A DNA stretch of 58,061 nucleotides from Moheibacter sp035515075 (GCA_035515075.1 DATJBZ010000035.1:1-58061); one strand, 5' to 3'. Numbered from the stretch's first letter, positions 33,495 to 43,134 are shown. Notes: generated by a model not told the origin, from the letters alone. Numbers and translations are program-made.

Positions 33495-33671
33495 ATGAAA
33501 AACTTAGTTGATCAAATCCATTCAGAATTTGAAAATTTCAAAACAGAATCAGCGGCACAAATTGAAAAAGGAAATAAAGCTGCAGGAACAAGAGCACGTA
33601 AATCAGCTTTAGAGTTGAGCAAAATGTTCAAAGAATTTAGAAAAGTTTCTGTTGAGGAATCAAAAAAGTAA
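33495..33671 (+). CDS. Histone H1-like protein (Hc1 family)
   Basis: A 58-residue, Lys/Arg/Glu-rich helical protein (LVDQIHSEFENFKTES; GNKAAGTRARKSALELSKMF; FRKVSVEESKK). The pattern, particularly the AGTRARKSALEL segment, is that of the Hc1 family of small DNA-binding proteins found through the Bacteroidota and named for chlamydial histone H1-like proteins. It would act as a nucleoid-associated protein. It has a good promoter and terminator of its own, so it is an independent, probably strongly expressed transcript. Confidence 0.88.
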   Translation: MKNLVDQIHSEFENFKTESAAQIEKGNKAAGTRARKSALELSKMFKEFRKVSVEESKK

Positions 33672-33682
33672 AAACTTTTAAG

Positions 33683-33716
33683 AAAGCTGTTCCAACGATT
33701 TGAAACAGCTTTTTTA
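33683..33716 (+). terminator. Terminator of the Hc1 gene
   Basis: AAAGCTGTT and AACAGCTTT arms around a 12-14 nt loop, followed by T-run, 12 bp after the stop. It touches the stop codon of the convergent DUF2797 gene. Confidence 0.8.
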
Positions 33717-34505
33717 TAATTCAATCTTCACGTACCGGCCTTCATGCGCTCGTACATTCCAAACGGTTTGGTCTTCAAAAATCCAGTATTGCGCCTTGAT
33801 GCCAACCAGAGTGCCTTCGTAAACATTGTGATTGTCTAATTTTAACGATTGGATTTTCTTCGGAAATTGCATGACAGGATAATCCAAAACGGTTACCGAA
33901 TCATCTTCAGAAATAAATTGCGCGAAAGCTTCTGGCACAAACAGCTTCATCTTTTCTTTCATTTGCACCAAATCCACCGAAAGTATTTCATTTTTTAACA
34001 TGCGCTGGTAACTGGTTTTATCGGTCAAATGCTCTTTTAATGCGACTTCAATCATTCCAGCCTCATAACGGTTGTTTGTTTTGGCCAAAATGATGGCGGC
34101 GGAAGCGCCTTGGTCAATCCATCGGGTAGGCAACTGACTGGCGCGCGTTACGCCGACTTTGACTTCAGCAGAGGCTGCCAAATAAACAATGTGGGGTTGT
34201 AATTCAAAAGTTTTTTCCCACGCCAAATCTCTTTTCTCAATGCCCAAATGCGCCGTGGACAATTCTGGACGTAGGATGTTTTCATTGGCTTGCGGCAGCG
34301 TGAAAAAGCAGTTTTTACAAAAGCCCATTCGAAACAAACTTTTGTCAAAGCCACATCCCACACAAACATTGTGGTCGTGAGTCAATTGAATTTTTTTGCC
34401 CAATTGCTGATTTACATCCAAAAAATCGCCATTCAAATCCATATAATATTGGATCGGATGAGCGATTTCTGTAATCATCTTGCGAATCTGTCCTTCAATA
34501 ATCAT
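33714..34505 (-). CDS. DUF2797 protein with zinc-ribbon-like motif
   Basis: A 263-residue cytoplasmic protein of the DUF2797 family. Two CxxC pairs form a zinc-ribbon-like site (CVGCGFDKSLFRMGFCKNCF, about 47-66), which is the family hallmark. A GIY-YIG-like segment seems to follow: VYLAASAEVKVGVTRASQLPTRWIDQGA (about 107-134) resembles the strand-loop-strand of that fold, with a downstream Glu in EAGMIEVALKEHL. Function is unknown; a nucleic-acid role is plausible. It is transcribed divergently from the GH3-family gene with 34 bp between starts. Confidence 0.82.
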   Translation of the reverse strand: MIIEGQIRKMITEIAHPIQYYMDLNGDFLDVNQQLGKKIQLTHDHNVCVGCGFDKSLFRMGFCKNCFFTLPQANENILRPELSTAHLGIEKRDLAWEKTFELQPHIVYLAASAEVKVGVTRASQLPTRWIDQGASAAIILAKTNNRYEAGMIEVALKEHLTDKTSYQRMLKNEILSVDLVQMKEKMKLFVPEAFAQFISEDDSVTVLDYPVMQFPKKIQSLKLDNHNVYEGTLVGIKAQYWIFEDQTVWNVRAHEGRYVKIEL

Positions 34506-34539
34506 GTTTTGTATAAATTTGTGCTAAATTTACGAAAAT

Positions 34540-36060
34540 ATGTCGGCACACGGATTGGTCAATAAAGTTATGGAGCTACTGATGAAAAGTAGAATGCGTC
34601 AAATCGAACACTTCATAGAAAACCCGATTGAAACGCAGGAAAATGTTCTTTTCAATAATTTATCCATGGCGCGGAATTCAGAATATGGTCGTTTGTACCA
34701 ATTTTCTGAAATCGATAATTACCACGAATTTCAGTCAAGAATTCCTTTGGTGACTTACGAACAGTTTGAGCCTTTCATCGAGAAAGCACGAAAAGGCATG
34801 CCTGACATCAGTTGGCCAGGGAAAATCAAATGGTTTGCCAAATCCTCAGGGACAACCAATGCCAAAAGTAAATTCATTCCTATCAGTGATGCTTCTTTGG
34901 AAGATTGCCATTATGCAGCAGGAAAAATGATGTTTGCAATTTATTTGAACAACCATCCGGACACTGAAATATTTAAGAATAAAAATTTGCGGCTGGGAGG
35001 AAGCAGTGAAATGTACCAGCAATATGATACGTTATTTGGTGATTTGTCTGCCATTTTGATTGACAACCTTCCTTTCTATGCAGAATTGAGAAATACGCCC
35101 AATCGACAAATTTCTTTGATGCACGAGTGGGAAGCCAAGATGAAAGCGATTTCAGAAGCGGTCGTACAGGAAGATATCGGTTGTTTGACAGGCGTTCCCT
35201 CCTGGATGTTGGTTTTGCTCAACCATGTGTTGACAACGACTGGCAATCAAAAGTTGGACGAAGTTTGGCCGATGTTGGAGGTGTTTTTTCATGGTGGAAT
35301 TAGTTTCAAACCTTATGAAGAAAACTACCGCAATTTGACCCATAAAAAATTGAATTTTTACGAAATTTACAATGCTTCGGAAGGTTTTTTTGGTTTGCAA
35401 GACCGCAGTGATCAGAAAGACATGTTGTTGCTTTTGGACAATGGGGTTTACTACGAATTCATTCCGATGGAGGAGTTTGGGCACAGCAATCCAAGGGTGC
35501 TTTCTTTGGATGAAGTAGAAATCGGTAAGAATTATGCGATTGTCATCACGACCAATGGTGGTTTGTGGCGTTATGTCATTGGCGATACAGTCAAGTTCAC
35601 CACCAAATATCCATTTCGAATTGTCGTTACGGGAAGGACCAAACATTTTATCAACGCATTTGGGGAGGAATTGATCATAGAAAATGCAGAAGAAGGCCTC
35701 AGAATGGCTTGTGAAAAAACGGGGGCAATTATCAAAGAATTTACAGCTGCACCGATTTTTATGGAAGGAACAGAAAAAGGGGCGCACGAATGGTTGGTTG
35801 AATTTGAGAAAATGCCAGACAATGTGGAGAATTTCGCCGAAATTTTGGATTTGGGTTTGCAAACTCTGAATTCAGATTATGAAGCCAAACGCTATAAAAA
35901 TATCACCTTAAATCGTTTGAAGTTGCATGTAGCCAAAGAAAATCTTTTCTTCGAATGGATGAAGTCCAGAAATAAATTGGGAGGACAAAACAAAGTGCCT
36001 CGCTTGGCCAATACAAGAGAATTCCTCGATGATCTGTTGCTTTTGAATGCCAAGCATTGA
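34540..36060 (+). CDS. GH3 auxin-responsive promoter family protein
   Basis: A 506-residue member of the GH3 family of acyl-adenylating enzymes. In plants these conjugate amino acids to hormones; the bacterial substrates are unknown. The ATP-binding motif is KWFAKSSGTTNAKSKFIP (about 103-120), the second motif is ASEGFFGLQ (about 281-289), and the third YVIGDTVKFT near 345, followed by VTGRTKHFINAFGEEL. A -7 box TAAATTTG at 34514-34521 lies 18 bp upstream of the ATG. It is monocistronic and ends in a bidirectional terminator. Confidence 0.92.
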   Translation: MSAHGLVNKVMELLMKSRMRQIEHFIENPIETQENVLFNNLSMARNSEYGRLYQFSEIDNYHEFQSRIPLVTYEQFEPFIEKARKGMPDISWPGKIKWFAKSSGTTNAKSKFIPISDASLEDCHYAAGKMMFAIYLNNHPDTEIFKNKNLRLGGSSEMYQQYDTLFGDLSAILIDNLPFYAELRNTPNRQISLMHEWEAKMKAISEAVVQEDIGCLTGVPSWMLVLLNHVLTTTGNQKLDEVWPMLEVFFHGGISFKPYEENYRNLTHKKLNFYEIYNASEGFFGLQDRSDQKDMLLLLDNGVYYEFIPMEEFGHSNPRVLSLDEVEIGKNYAIVITTNGGLWRYVIGDTVKFTTKYPFRIVVTGRTKHFINAFGEELIIENAEEGLRMACEKTGAIIKEFTAAPIFMEGTEKGAHEWLVEFEKMPDNVENFAEILDLGLQTLNSDYEAKRYKNITLNRLKLHVAKENLFFEWMKSRNKLGGQNKVPRLANTREFLDDLLLLNAKH

Positions 36061-36076
36061 AAGCAAGAGTAACTCC

Positions 36077-36111
36077 ATAAAAAAAGCCAAGATTCAATCT
36101 TGGCTTTTTTA
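36077..36111. terminator. Bidirectional terminator between the GH3 and metalloprotease genes
   Basis: AAAAAAGCCAAGATT-CA-ATCTTGGCTTTTTT: A-run, 10-bp stem and T-run make it functional in both directions. Confidence 0.9.
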
Positions 36112-36130
36112 TTTCTGTATGGAAAATGGA

Positions 36131-38305
36131 TTAAATCTTCACAATTTTCTTATGAATGCTTTGTCCATTAGATTTCAATGTCAAAATATATACGCCTTTT
36201 GGCAAATGTTTGATGTCAATCTTTGTTTCAAAAGCATTTACCTTGCTGGACAATACTTTTCTTCCGCTCGTATCGGTTAAATCGTAGCTGTCGATTTTAG
36301 AAGCTTTTGAGCTTACTTGAACGAAATCAGCAGCTGGATTAGGATAAATGCTGATGTTGCCTTCGTCATTGAAATCTGCTACACCTAAAGTGTCACAAGA
36401 AACGGTAGCTTCCCATCCAAACATTACACCTCCGCCATCAGAAGTGAACTCAACTGTAATGGAACCATCTTCCGCAGTAGAAGTAAAACTCGGTGGCGTG
36501 TTCATGTTTCCGGTCATGACACCATTAGGAAATAAATTATCCGCATGCATGTCGCCATTGTACACACGTAAGAAATCAGATTGGTTTTGAAGTCTAAATT
36601 TCAAGAAATTCAATTGAACTTTTCCATTGGGTATAGATGGATAAAACTTTTTTACAAAGTATTCGTTGTTAGAATAATTTAAATCAACGCCTCCCGTATC
36701 GGTAAACAAAGTGCCGTCACAGAAATCACCAGCTAAAATCACTACTTTTTCCATGGATCCAGAAGTGCCATCTGCACAAACATTGGTTACGTAAACTTCG
36801 TAATATTGATGTGGTGTTAGAGTAGACGAAGAAATAGTGAAGCTTTTTTGGTTCAAATTAACCCAATTGTCTTCAGACAATGCATCTTTGTATGGAACAA
36901 TTTGGTATTTCCATGCGGTTGAATTGTTATCATCAATATCAAATTGCATCAAGTCGCTGTTCATATTTGATGATTTCAAGCTTTTAATGGCATAAGTACA
37001 ATAATCAGGAACACTTACACAGTCTGAGCCCAAACAATCTTTTGAATTGACTGTATTGCGGATCAATTGTGCAGGTTGTGCGCCAAAACCAGCAGCCATG
37101 TTGATGCCAACACTGGTCAAATGGCAATAGCTCATGATGGTTCCTCCCCCTGATGGAATTGGCCCAGTACAACCCTCACCATAACCTGCTTGTTGACCAC
37201 AACCGTCAATGGCGGTGTTGTTGCCATTCCATGCACAAGCATGTGTGTGTGGCGAACCTAAAGCATGCCCCATTTCATGCGCCATCGCCATGATCGTCCA
37301 AGAGTAAGTTGGTACTTCTGCATAGTTCATCGAAACACCTGAATAAGCATATTTATAGTCAGTACACAATGAATCCAAGAATGCAACACTGGTCGTGCTT
37401 GGTGTGTTGACAAAGTGTGCCAAGTCTCCATTGAAATCTTTAACTGTGGATTGGAATTTAAAAAGATTGCTTTCATAATTTCCAGTGTAAGGGTCAGCAT
37501 AAGTCCAAACCATGATTTGTGAAATGGAGGTTTGGATGTCATCATTGCTATAAAGTGTACCAATGTTGTTTTGAATTCCTGTAATCCAGTTCAATGTATT
37601 GGTCAAGTCATGTCCACGATTTTTAAATACATTGTATGAAATTTCATAGTAAATTCTCACACAATTATCAGTATTGGTGGCATGATTGCTCAAAGGGTCA
37701 AAGCTAATTTGATCCAGCACATCGTAATTTTCTTTTAAATCATTGGTAGCACACTCGAAAGGATCAGTCCCCAACAAATTGTTCTCAGAATAAGTAACAT
37801 AATCTCCATAATTGACAGATTTCCCTAAAACAATGTTGCCGTCTTCCATGGTTGAAATGACACCAATGATGTCATCCTCAAAAAAACTGATGGCCACCAA
37901 AGAATTGTAATCGCCTTGAACCACTCCGCGGTAATACTTTCCAGGTTGGTAATCAATTACCTGTCCGCTCTCATTGGTCGCAACGAAAGAATCGGTCATG
38001 ACTTCATTTTTGAACAATTGAACTGGAATGGTCTTGTCCAAATAAGGAACAGACAAAGTGATGCGTGCGGGTGCATCTTTTAAAATTTCTTGTAGCGCTG
38101 CTTCATTTAAAGACAAAACAGTTACATCTGTTGCAGATCGTAGGTATTGGTTGGTTTTTTGGTGTTCGTTCTTTGAAAACAATTGAACGTCTGTGAATGA
38201 TTGTTTCATTTGGTTCATGTGTTGAACCTTTTGTGAAACCATTCTCATTTGTCCAAAAACGGTGAACGAACACAATAAAAATAATAATAAACTAATTTTT
38301 CTCAT
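36131..38305 (-). CDS. Secreted reprolysin-type metalloprotease with CUB and type IX sorting domains
   Basis: A 724-residue secreted zinc protease. It has a signal peptide (1-18, ISLLLFLLCSFTVFGQ) and a propeptide-like region to about 200. A reprolysin/M12B catalytic domain carries the complete HExxHxxGxxH motif HEMGHALGSPH (343-353) and Cys residues (CAWNGN, CGQQAGYGEGC). A fibronectin-like or linker region spans about 440-520. A CUB-like domain follows (about 525-640: YNGDMHADNLFPNG; GGGVMFGWEATVSC). The C-terminal type IX sorting domain (about 650-724) shows ISIYPNPAADFVQV and ends in KKIVKI. It probably degrades extracellular protein and is attached to the surface or released after sorting. 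Monocistronic. Confidence 0.92.
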   Translation of the reverse strand: MRKISLLLFLLCSFTVFGQMRMVSQKVQHMNQMKQSFTDVQLFSKNEHQKTNQYLRSATDVTVLSLNEAALQEILKDAPARITLSVPYLDKTIPVQLFKNEVMTDSFVATNESGQVIDYQPGKYYRGVVQGDYNSLVAISFFEDDIIGVISTMEDGNIVLGKSVNYGDYVTYSENNLLGTDPFECATNDLKENYDVLDQISFDPLSNHATNTDNCVRIYYEISYNVFKNRGHDLTNTLNWITGIQNNIGTLYSNDDIQTSISQIMVWTYADPYTGNYESNLFKFQSTVKDFNGDLAHFVNTPSTTSVAFLDSLCTDYKYAYSGVSMNYAEVPTYSWTIMAMAHEMGHALGSPHTHACAWNGNNTAIDGCGQQAGYGEGCTGPIPSGGGTIMSYCHLTSVGINMAAGFGAQPAQLIRNTVNSKDCLGSDCVSVPDYCTYAIKSLKSSNMNSDLMQFDIDDNNSTAWKYQIVPYKDALSEDNWVNLNQKSFTISSSTLTPHQYYEVYVTNVCADGTSGSMEKVVILAGDFCDGTLFTDTGGVDLNYSNNEYFVKKFYPSIPNGKVQLNFLKFRLQNQSDFLRVYNGDMHADNLFPNGVMTGNMNTPPSFTSTAEDGSITVEFTSDGGGVMFGWEATVSCDTLGVADFNDEGNISIYPNPAADFVQVSSKASKIDSYDLTDTSGRKVLSSKVNAFETKIDIKHLPKGVYILTLKSNGQSIHKKIVKI

Positions 38306-38362
38306 TGAATGTGTGTTGTTAAATTAAATAAACCGCTAATATAATTATAATAAATTTACAGC

Positions 38363-39433
38363 ATGGAAAATCAAGTAAAATATATAATTGTAGGACAAGG
38401 CGTGGCGGGAAGCTGTCTGGCGTTGAAATTACTCCAAGAAAAAAAGTCTTTTTGTATCATTGACCAACAATCAGACACGGCTTCAAAAGTAGCGGTAGGC
38501 GTTTACAACCCTGTGGTGCTCAAAAGGTTCTCCATCATATGGCACGCCGCTGAGCAAATGCTTTGGATGAAAAAATATTTTCAGGAATTTGAACGAATAT
38601 TAGGAGAGAGATTCATCCATGAAATGCTGACTTATCGAATCTTCAATGACGAAGCTGAAGTGAAAACTTGGCGAAAAAAAGCAATGAGAGAAGACTTGTC
38701 TCCTTTTTTAAATGTGGAAATTCTGGAAAAAGCAGCTGATCCACTCATTCAATCCCAATTTGGCTTGGGAATAGTCAAACAGACTGGGCGCATTGATTTG
38801 AAAAGATGTTTGGAAAAGTTTGCAGCATATTTGTTGACCAACGATCGGTTGTACAATGAAACTTTTGATTTTGATGAATTAAAGATAGAAACAGAGGGGG
38901 TTCAGTACAAAGGGATCAAAGCCCAACACCTTGTTTTTTGTGAAGGCTATGGCATCAAACAAAATCCATACTTCAATTATTTGCCGATCATCGGTGTCAA
39001 AGGGGAAGTTTTGAAAATCGAAACACAAAAGCCAATACCCAACGGAATCTGGAAAGGAAAAAACTTTTTGTTGCCGATTGAAGGCAATTTAAGTTATACC
39101 GCTTCTACTTATGACCGGGACGATTTGACTGTTGAACCAACGGAAAAGGGGAAAAAGGAAATGCTGGTTTTGTTGGAAGAAATTTACCAAGGAAAATACG
39201 AAATCAAAGCACATACTGCGGGCATTCGCCCTACAGTGGTGGACCGCCGCCCGATTGTAGGCAAGCATCCCCAATATCCCAATTTGCATTTGTTGAATGG
39301 CATGGGCACAAGAGGAACCTTGTTGGCGCCACAAATGAGTGAATATCTATTTGATCAAATTGAAAAAAATATTTCAATCGAAAAAGAAGCCAATGTCCGC
39401 CGTTTTGATCATCTATACGCAGCGAGGTTTTGA
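38363..39433 (+). CDS. FAD-dependent oxidoreductase (DAO family)
   Basis: A 356-residue flavoprotein of the D-amino-acid oxidase/ThiO superfamily. The N-terminal dinucleotide fold is YIIVGQGVAGSCLALKLLQEK (7-27). The DAO-typical C-terminal strand with AGIRPTVVDRRPIVGKHP and LNGMGTRGTLLAP closes the flavin site. It is cytoplasmic with no signal peptide. Relatives oxidise amines such as sarcosine, glycine or modified tRNA bases; this one cannot be assigned a substrate. The gene stands between the metalloprotease (divergent) and a type IX cargo gene. Confidence 0.85.
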   Translation: MENQVKYIIVGQGVAGSCLALKLLQEKKSFCIIDQQSDTASKVAVGVYNPVVLKRFSIIWHAAEQMLWMKKYFQEFERILGERFIHEMLTYRIFNDEAEVKTWRKKAMREDLSPFLNVEILEKAADPLIQSQFGLGIVKQTGRIDLKRCLEKFAAYLLTNDRLYNETFDFDELKIETEGVQYKGIKAQHLVFCEGYGIKQNPYFNYLPIIGVKGEVLKIETQKPIPNGIWKGKNFLLPIEGNLSYTASTYDRDDLTVEPTEKGKKEMLVLLEEIYQGKYEIKAHTAGIRPTVVDRRPIVGKHPQYPNLHLLNGMGTRGTLLAPQMSEYLFDQIEKNISIEKEANVRRFDHLYAARF

Positions 39434-39537
39434 ATAGTCTTCTAAATCAGTAGGGAAATAAAATCAAAAGGGCAACCAAGATACAATAATTTAATAATAA
39501 GTTCACAAATAAAAAACCACTGAATGAAACTCTTTTG

Positions 39538-39545
39538 TACCTTTG
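39538..39545 (+). promoter_or_regulatory. -7 element of the CBM-like cargo gene
   Basis: TACCTTTG, 32 bp before ATG 39578. No -33 element at the usual spacing. Confidence 0.45.
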
Positions 39546-39577
39546 CACTAAATTTAATTAATTAAATATCGAAAATT

Positions 39578-40351
39578 ATGAAAAAGTTATTTACTTCTTT
39601 GACAGTTTTAGCAGTGGTTTCTTTGTCTGCACAAAACTTATTGACCAACCCAAGTTTTGAAAATGATTTTGATTCATGGGCAGCAGGAACAAATAGTAAC
39701 TATGTTGCACCGGAGGTTGTGACGGGTGGTTCTCAAGATGGAGACAAACACGTAGCTTATAACAATCCTGCAGCTACTACAGGTTTTTATCAGAATGTTC
39801 CAGTAACAGGAGGAGAAACCTATGAAATTTCTTTCTGGTACCAAGCTACCGGTGATGATACAGACGGAAGAATTTGGAGTGTTTTCAAAGATGCAGATGG
39901 AGCAGCGGTTTACACTACAGAAGAGGCAACAGAAGATGCTTTCAGAAACAACAATGAGTACTTGTTACCAGCTACAGAGTGGACTTTCCACAAAGCTGAA
40001 ATGCCTGCACATGCAGATGCTGTAAGTTTAGATGTTGCTTTTAGAGCTTATAAAAATGGAACAGTTGCTTTTGACAATATCAAAGCAGGTGTTGCAGGTT
40101 CTATGTCAGTTTCTGATGTAAATAACTTTGTAAGCGGAGTGAAAATGAATACTGTTATCACAGACAAATTGACACTTCAATTGACGGAGCGTGCGACTGT
40201 AAATATCTACACTGTTGAAGGGAAATTGGTTTCTTCCAACCGTGTGGACAATGGTGGAAGCATCAATACACAGGCTTTGGCAAAAGGAGTTTATTTCGTA
40301 ACTGTTTCTAATGGTTATTCAACTACTTCTCAAAAAGTAATCAAAAAATAA
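39578..40351 (+). CDS. Secreted CBM-like protein with type IX sorting domain
   Basis: A 257-residue exported protein. It has a signal peptide (1 to about 19, LFTSLTVLAVVSLSAQ). A carbohydrate-binding-module-like jelly roll covers about 20-175. It opens with NLLTNPSFENDFDSWAAG and contains YEISFWYQATGDDTDG and VAFDNIKAG, the pattern of CBM4/9-type or related domains. The C-terminal sorting domain (about 185-257) shows TVNIYTVEGKLVSSNRVD, LAKGVYFVTVSNG and a QKVIKK end. There is no catalytic domain, so it may be an adhesin or glycan-binding surface protein. Codon use (many GGA, GTT, ACA) resembles that of the OmpA gene, suggesting high expression. Confidence 0.85.
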   Translation: MKKLFTSLTVLAVVSLSAQNLLTNPSFENDFDSWAAGTNSNYVAPEVVTGGSQDGDKHVAYNNPAATTGFYQNVPVTGGETYEISFWYQATGDDTDGRIWSVFKDADGAAVYTTEEATEDAFRNNNEYLLPATEWTFHKAEMPAHADAVSLDVAFRAYKNGTVAFDNIKAGVAGSMSVSDVNNFVSGVKMNTVITDKLTLQLTERATVNIYTVEGKLVSSNRVDNGGSINTQALAKGVYFVTVSNGYSTTSQKVIKK

Positions 40352-40373
40352 GCGGAACGCAATAAGCGATCTA

Positions 40374-40408
40374 AAAAAATCCCGGTCCATTGGATCGGGA
40401 TTTTTTTG
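40374..40408 (+). terminator. Terminator of the CBM-like cargo gene
   Basis: AAATCCCGGTCC-ATT-GGATCGGGATTT hairpin with one mismatch, followed by TTTT. Confidence 0.85.
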
Positions 40409-40431
40409 TTGGATAAAATGAGTGATTTGGA

Positions 40432-40860
40432 TCAAATGGTTTTGTTCCTTTTTTGCAAGGCACGGTCCAAAGCGTATTTTCCAGGGCCCAATAACAAGAT
40501 CACTACATAGATGGCCAAGAACAAGATGGGTTTTTCCTGTGCACCAAATCCATCATTTGCATGGTAAATGAATGCAGCGTAAACCATGGTAAAAATCAAT
40601 GGAATCACGACCCAACGGGTAAACAACCCCAACACCAAAGCCAAGGCACAAATCAATTCAGCAAAAACAACCAAAGCCAAAGTAAAGCTTGCGCCCATGC
40701 CAAAAAGACTGACGAATTGAATTTCATCTCCCGAAAGAAAGTTGTTGAGTTTGGGCAGCCCATGCGCGTACAGCATAAAGCTCCCACCGACCAACCGCAA
40801 AATCAAAGCAGACAGATCCACTTTGGAAGTCGTTGTCGTGGAAGAAGTAAGTATTTTCAT
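40432..40860 (-). CDS. DoxX-family membrane protein
   Basis: A 142-residue, four-helix membrane protein of the DoxX/DoxD family. It begins with a charged N-terminus, then DLSALILRLVGGSFMLYAHGLPKL (16-39), a typical DoxX entry with the GxxFxxHGxxKL-like motif. Further helices are near 61-80, 84-102 and 110-130. Family members are linked to thiol or sulfur metabolism or quinone-dependent oxidation, often without defined substrate. It is monocistronic between two terminators. Confidence 0.85.
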   Translation of the reverse strand: MKILTSSTTTTSKVDLSALILRLVGGSFMLYAHGLPKLNNFLSGDEIQFVSLFGMGASFTLALVVFAELICALALVLGLFTRWVVIPLIFTMVYAAFIYHANDGFGAQEKPILFLAIYVVILLLGPGKYALDRALQKRNKTI

Positions 40861-40891
40861 ATTGTTTGAATTTATTAAAGTTTAAAGATAA

Positions 40892-40921
40892 AAAAAACTG
40901 CTTCGGGTGAAGCAGTTTTTA
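40892..40921 (-). terminator. Terminator of the PpiD-like gene
   Basis: AAAACTGCTTC-GGGT-GAAGCAGTTTTT on either strand; on the minus strand it lies 24 bp after the stop of the isomerase gene. Confidence 0.85.
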
Positions 40922-40944
40922 AAAGTATTGTTGTGCAAGTGAGA

Positions 40945-43134
40945 TTACATCTGCTGTCTGTCCAAAATTTTCATTCGGTTGTCTTTGACGTCTGCAGACA
41001 TGATCATTGATGGGATCAATCCTTGCATGATTTCTTGTTGTTTTTGTTGGGTCAATTGATCCACCAAGAAGCTGGCATCTTTCACTTCTGGTTTTTCTGA
41101 CATGCTTTTCAAGTTGATGACATAAATACCATCCGTTCCAGCAATGGCTTTGGAAGTTTGCCCATTTTTCAATCCGAAAGTAGCACCTGCCACTTTGGGT
41201 TGTGGTCCTTTTCCTGCCAAGGTGGTTGCGCCAAAAGTAATGGCCGAATTGGATTTTGCTGCGCCAAATTTAGACACAAAGGTGTCGATGCTTGGTGTGC
41301 TCATCTCCGAATTGATGGTTTGTAACAATTTCTCTTGGATCAAAATCGGCTCAATTTCACTTCGTACTGCTTTCACAGGCGCCAATCCTTTGGGGGATTT
41401 TGCAGCAACATAAACGATGATTTGGTCTTCATTTACGGTAGAAAACAAATTGGTGCTTCCTACTTTGGTGTCTTTGCTAAAAGCCCATTTCAAGATGTCG
41501 TTGTCTCTGTCATTGCCAAACCCAGTACTTGGATCGACCAAAGCTTGAACGTGGTAACGCTCTACATTGTCCACTGTATTGTAATTGTATCCTGCTTTTT
41601 GGGCAGCATTGGCAAAGTCATTCAATGATTTTCCTTGTACTTCTTGTGCAAAGTTTCTGGCATTGGTGAAATTCGCATCAGAAGTGTTTTGTGAAGCTTT
41701 TACTTCTTTGATGATGTTGGCAAATTGATACCCCATTTGGTTTTTCACGCCATCGATTTTGATGATATGGAAACCAAATTGAGATTCAGTCACACCGATG
41801 GTACCAGTTGAATTTTCATTCAAGAATTGTAAATATTCAGGCGCCAAATTCTGAGATGTTCTGCTGGTGTAGCCAATGTTGCCATCTTTTGCTTTTGAAC
41901 CCAAATCTTCGGAGTACGTTGCAACCAAAGTTTTGAAGTTTCCAGCGTTGGCCATGTTCTTGATGCTATCTGCCAAGGCACGTGCTTCGTCTCTGTTTCT
42001 TGTGATTGAAGGGTTGTTTTGTGCGGTAGAAGTTCCTGCATAAGAAATCAAAATGTGGCTTGAATTGATCGAGTCAGCGATTTCTTTTGTTTTGGACAAT
42101 TTGACCAATTGGTAAGCATCTCCCGTTTTGAAAGGGCCACCTACTTGACCTACGCTAGCAGTTGTCAAGAATTCGTAGTAATCCTCTGGCAATTGCCCTT
42201 TGAATTGCTCCAATTCTTTTTTGCTAATGAATTGTGCGTTGAATGGTCTTTCGGAATATTTGTTCACATAAATTGAATCGTTGGTTGCTGCGCCAAAGGC
42301 TGCAATGGTATCGGTGATACCGTTGACTTCGTCCACAACGATGCTTTGGGTCAACAATTGACTCAAGCTATTCTTTACGGCAGCTTCATCCGCTTCAGAC
42401 GCTTTTCCAGGGAAATAAACATAGCTCAAATCCACTGAGGCCTCAGCTTCATAATATTTGGGGAATTTCTTCATGTAAGCGATGATTTCACTATCGGTCA
42501 CTTCTACTTTGAATTTCTTTTCTAAGTCTTCGTAAGAAGCAAAAGCATAATCGATGTTGGCACTTTGGATGTTGCTGATTTGCTGTTGTGCTGCTTCAAA
42601 ATTGGTGGTAACGATCGCCATATTGACCATTTCCATGTATTGTTGGTTCAACAAGTTCGGTCTGGCTTCTTCAAACATCATCAAGAAGTTTTGATACGTC
42701 TGTCCAGCATTGGGAACGCCTTGCTCAGCTTGTCCTTTCAATTGACCGATTTGGATTTTCAGTTCTTCCGCGCTGCCCATCCCGTATTGTCTTGCCATGA
42801 ATGCCCAAACTTGGTCGTCACTTACTTCCAAACCAGCTTTCTCAGTATGTGCGCCGATCAGTTTTTGTGCTACCAAACCACTCCAAATTTGTTGAGAAAT
42901 TTGATTTTGTGATAAATTCGGGTTGGAACGCATGTTGTTTTGCGCATTGAGGTATTCACCCACCGAAATTGAGACGCCATTGATGTTTCCAACTTCATTG
43001 GGGTCGCCAGTGAATAAGCGTTTTACAACGGATTCATCGCTGAATAAATCTCCAGCTACAAAAGCCAACATTGCTACACCGATCACGACGATCAATAAGC
43101 CAGTTCGTTTACGAATATCTCCTAAAATTGCCAT
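40945..43134 (-). CDS. PpiD/SurA-type periplasmic peptidylprolyl isomerase
   Basis: A 729-residue membrane-anchored chaperone. One N-terminal helix (residues 11-33: GLLIVVIGVAMLAFVAGDLF) is followed by a SurA-N-like chaperone region. Parvulin-like rotamase domains come after: the clearest, around 343-455, has SSHILISYAG, GNIGYTSRTSQNLAPEYLQF and ESQFGFHIIKIDGV. A second less conserved copy follows. E. coli PpiD is about 620 residues, so this is longer. It should assist folding of exported and outer-membrane proteins. LptC and an outer-membrane protein gene lie upstream on the same strand, fitting an envelope-biogenesis group. Confidence 0.88.
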   Translation of the reverse strand: MAILGDIRKRTGLLIVVIGVAMLAFVAGDLFSDESVVKRLFTGDPNEVGNINGVSISVGEYLNAQNNMRSNPNLSQNQISQQIWSGLVAQKLIGAHTEKAGLEVSDDQVWAFMARQYGMGSAEELKIQIGQLKGQAEQGVPNAGQTYQNFLMMFEEARPNLLNQQYMEMVNMAIVTTNFEAAQQQISNIQSANIDYAFASYEDLEKKFKVEVTDSEIIAYMKKFPKYYEAEASVDLSYVYFPGKASEADEAAVKNSLSQLLTQSIVVDEVNGITDTIAAFGAATNDSIYVNKYSERPFNAQFISKKELEQFKGQLPEDYYEFLTTASVGQVGGPFKTGDAYQLVKLSKTKEIADSINSSHILISYAGTSTAQNNPSITRNRDEARALADSIKNMANAGNFKTLVATYSEDLGSKAKDGNIGYTSRTSQNLAPEYLQFLNENSTGTIGVTESQFGFHIIKIDGVKNQMGYQFANIIKEVKASQNTSDANFTNARNFAQEVQGKSLNDFANAAQKAGYNYNTVDNVERYHVQALVDPSTGFGNDRDNDILKWAFSKDTKVGSTNLFSTVNEDQIIVYVAAKSPKGLAPVKAVRSEIEPILIQEKLLQTINSEMSTPSIDTFVSKFGAAKSNSAITFGATTLAGKGPQPKVAGATFGLKNGQTSKAIAGTDGIYVINLKSMSEKPEVKDASFLVDQLTQQKQQEIMQGLIPSMIMSADVKDNRMKILDRQQM

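Noticed and set aside
35152..35862. A 236-codon frame opposite the GH3 gene
   Set aside because: Antisense shadow: rich in Phe, Gln and His with no domain pattern, while the sense frame is a clear GH3 protein.
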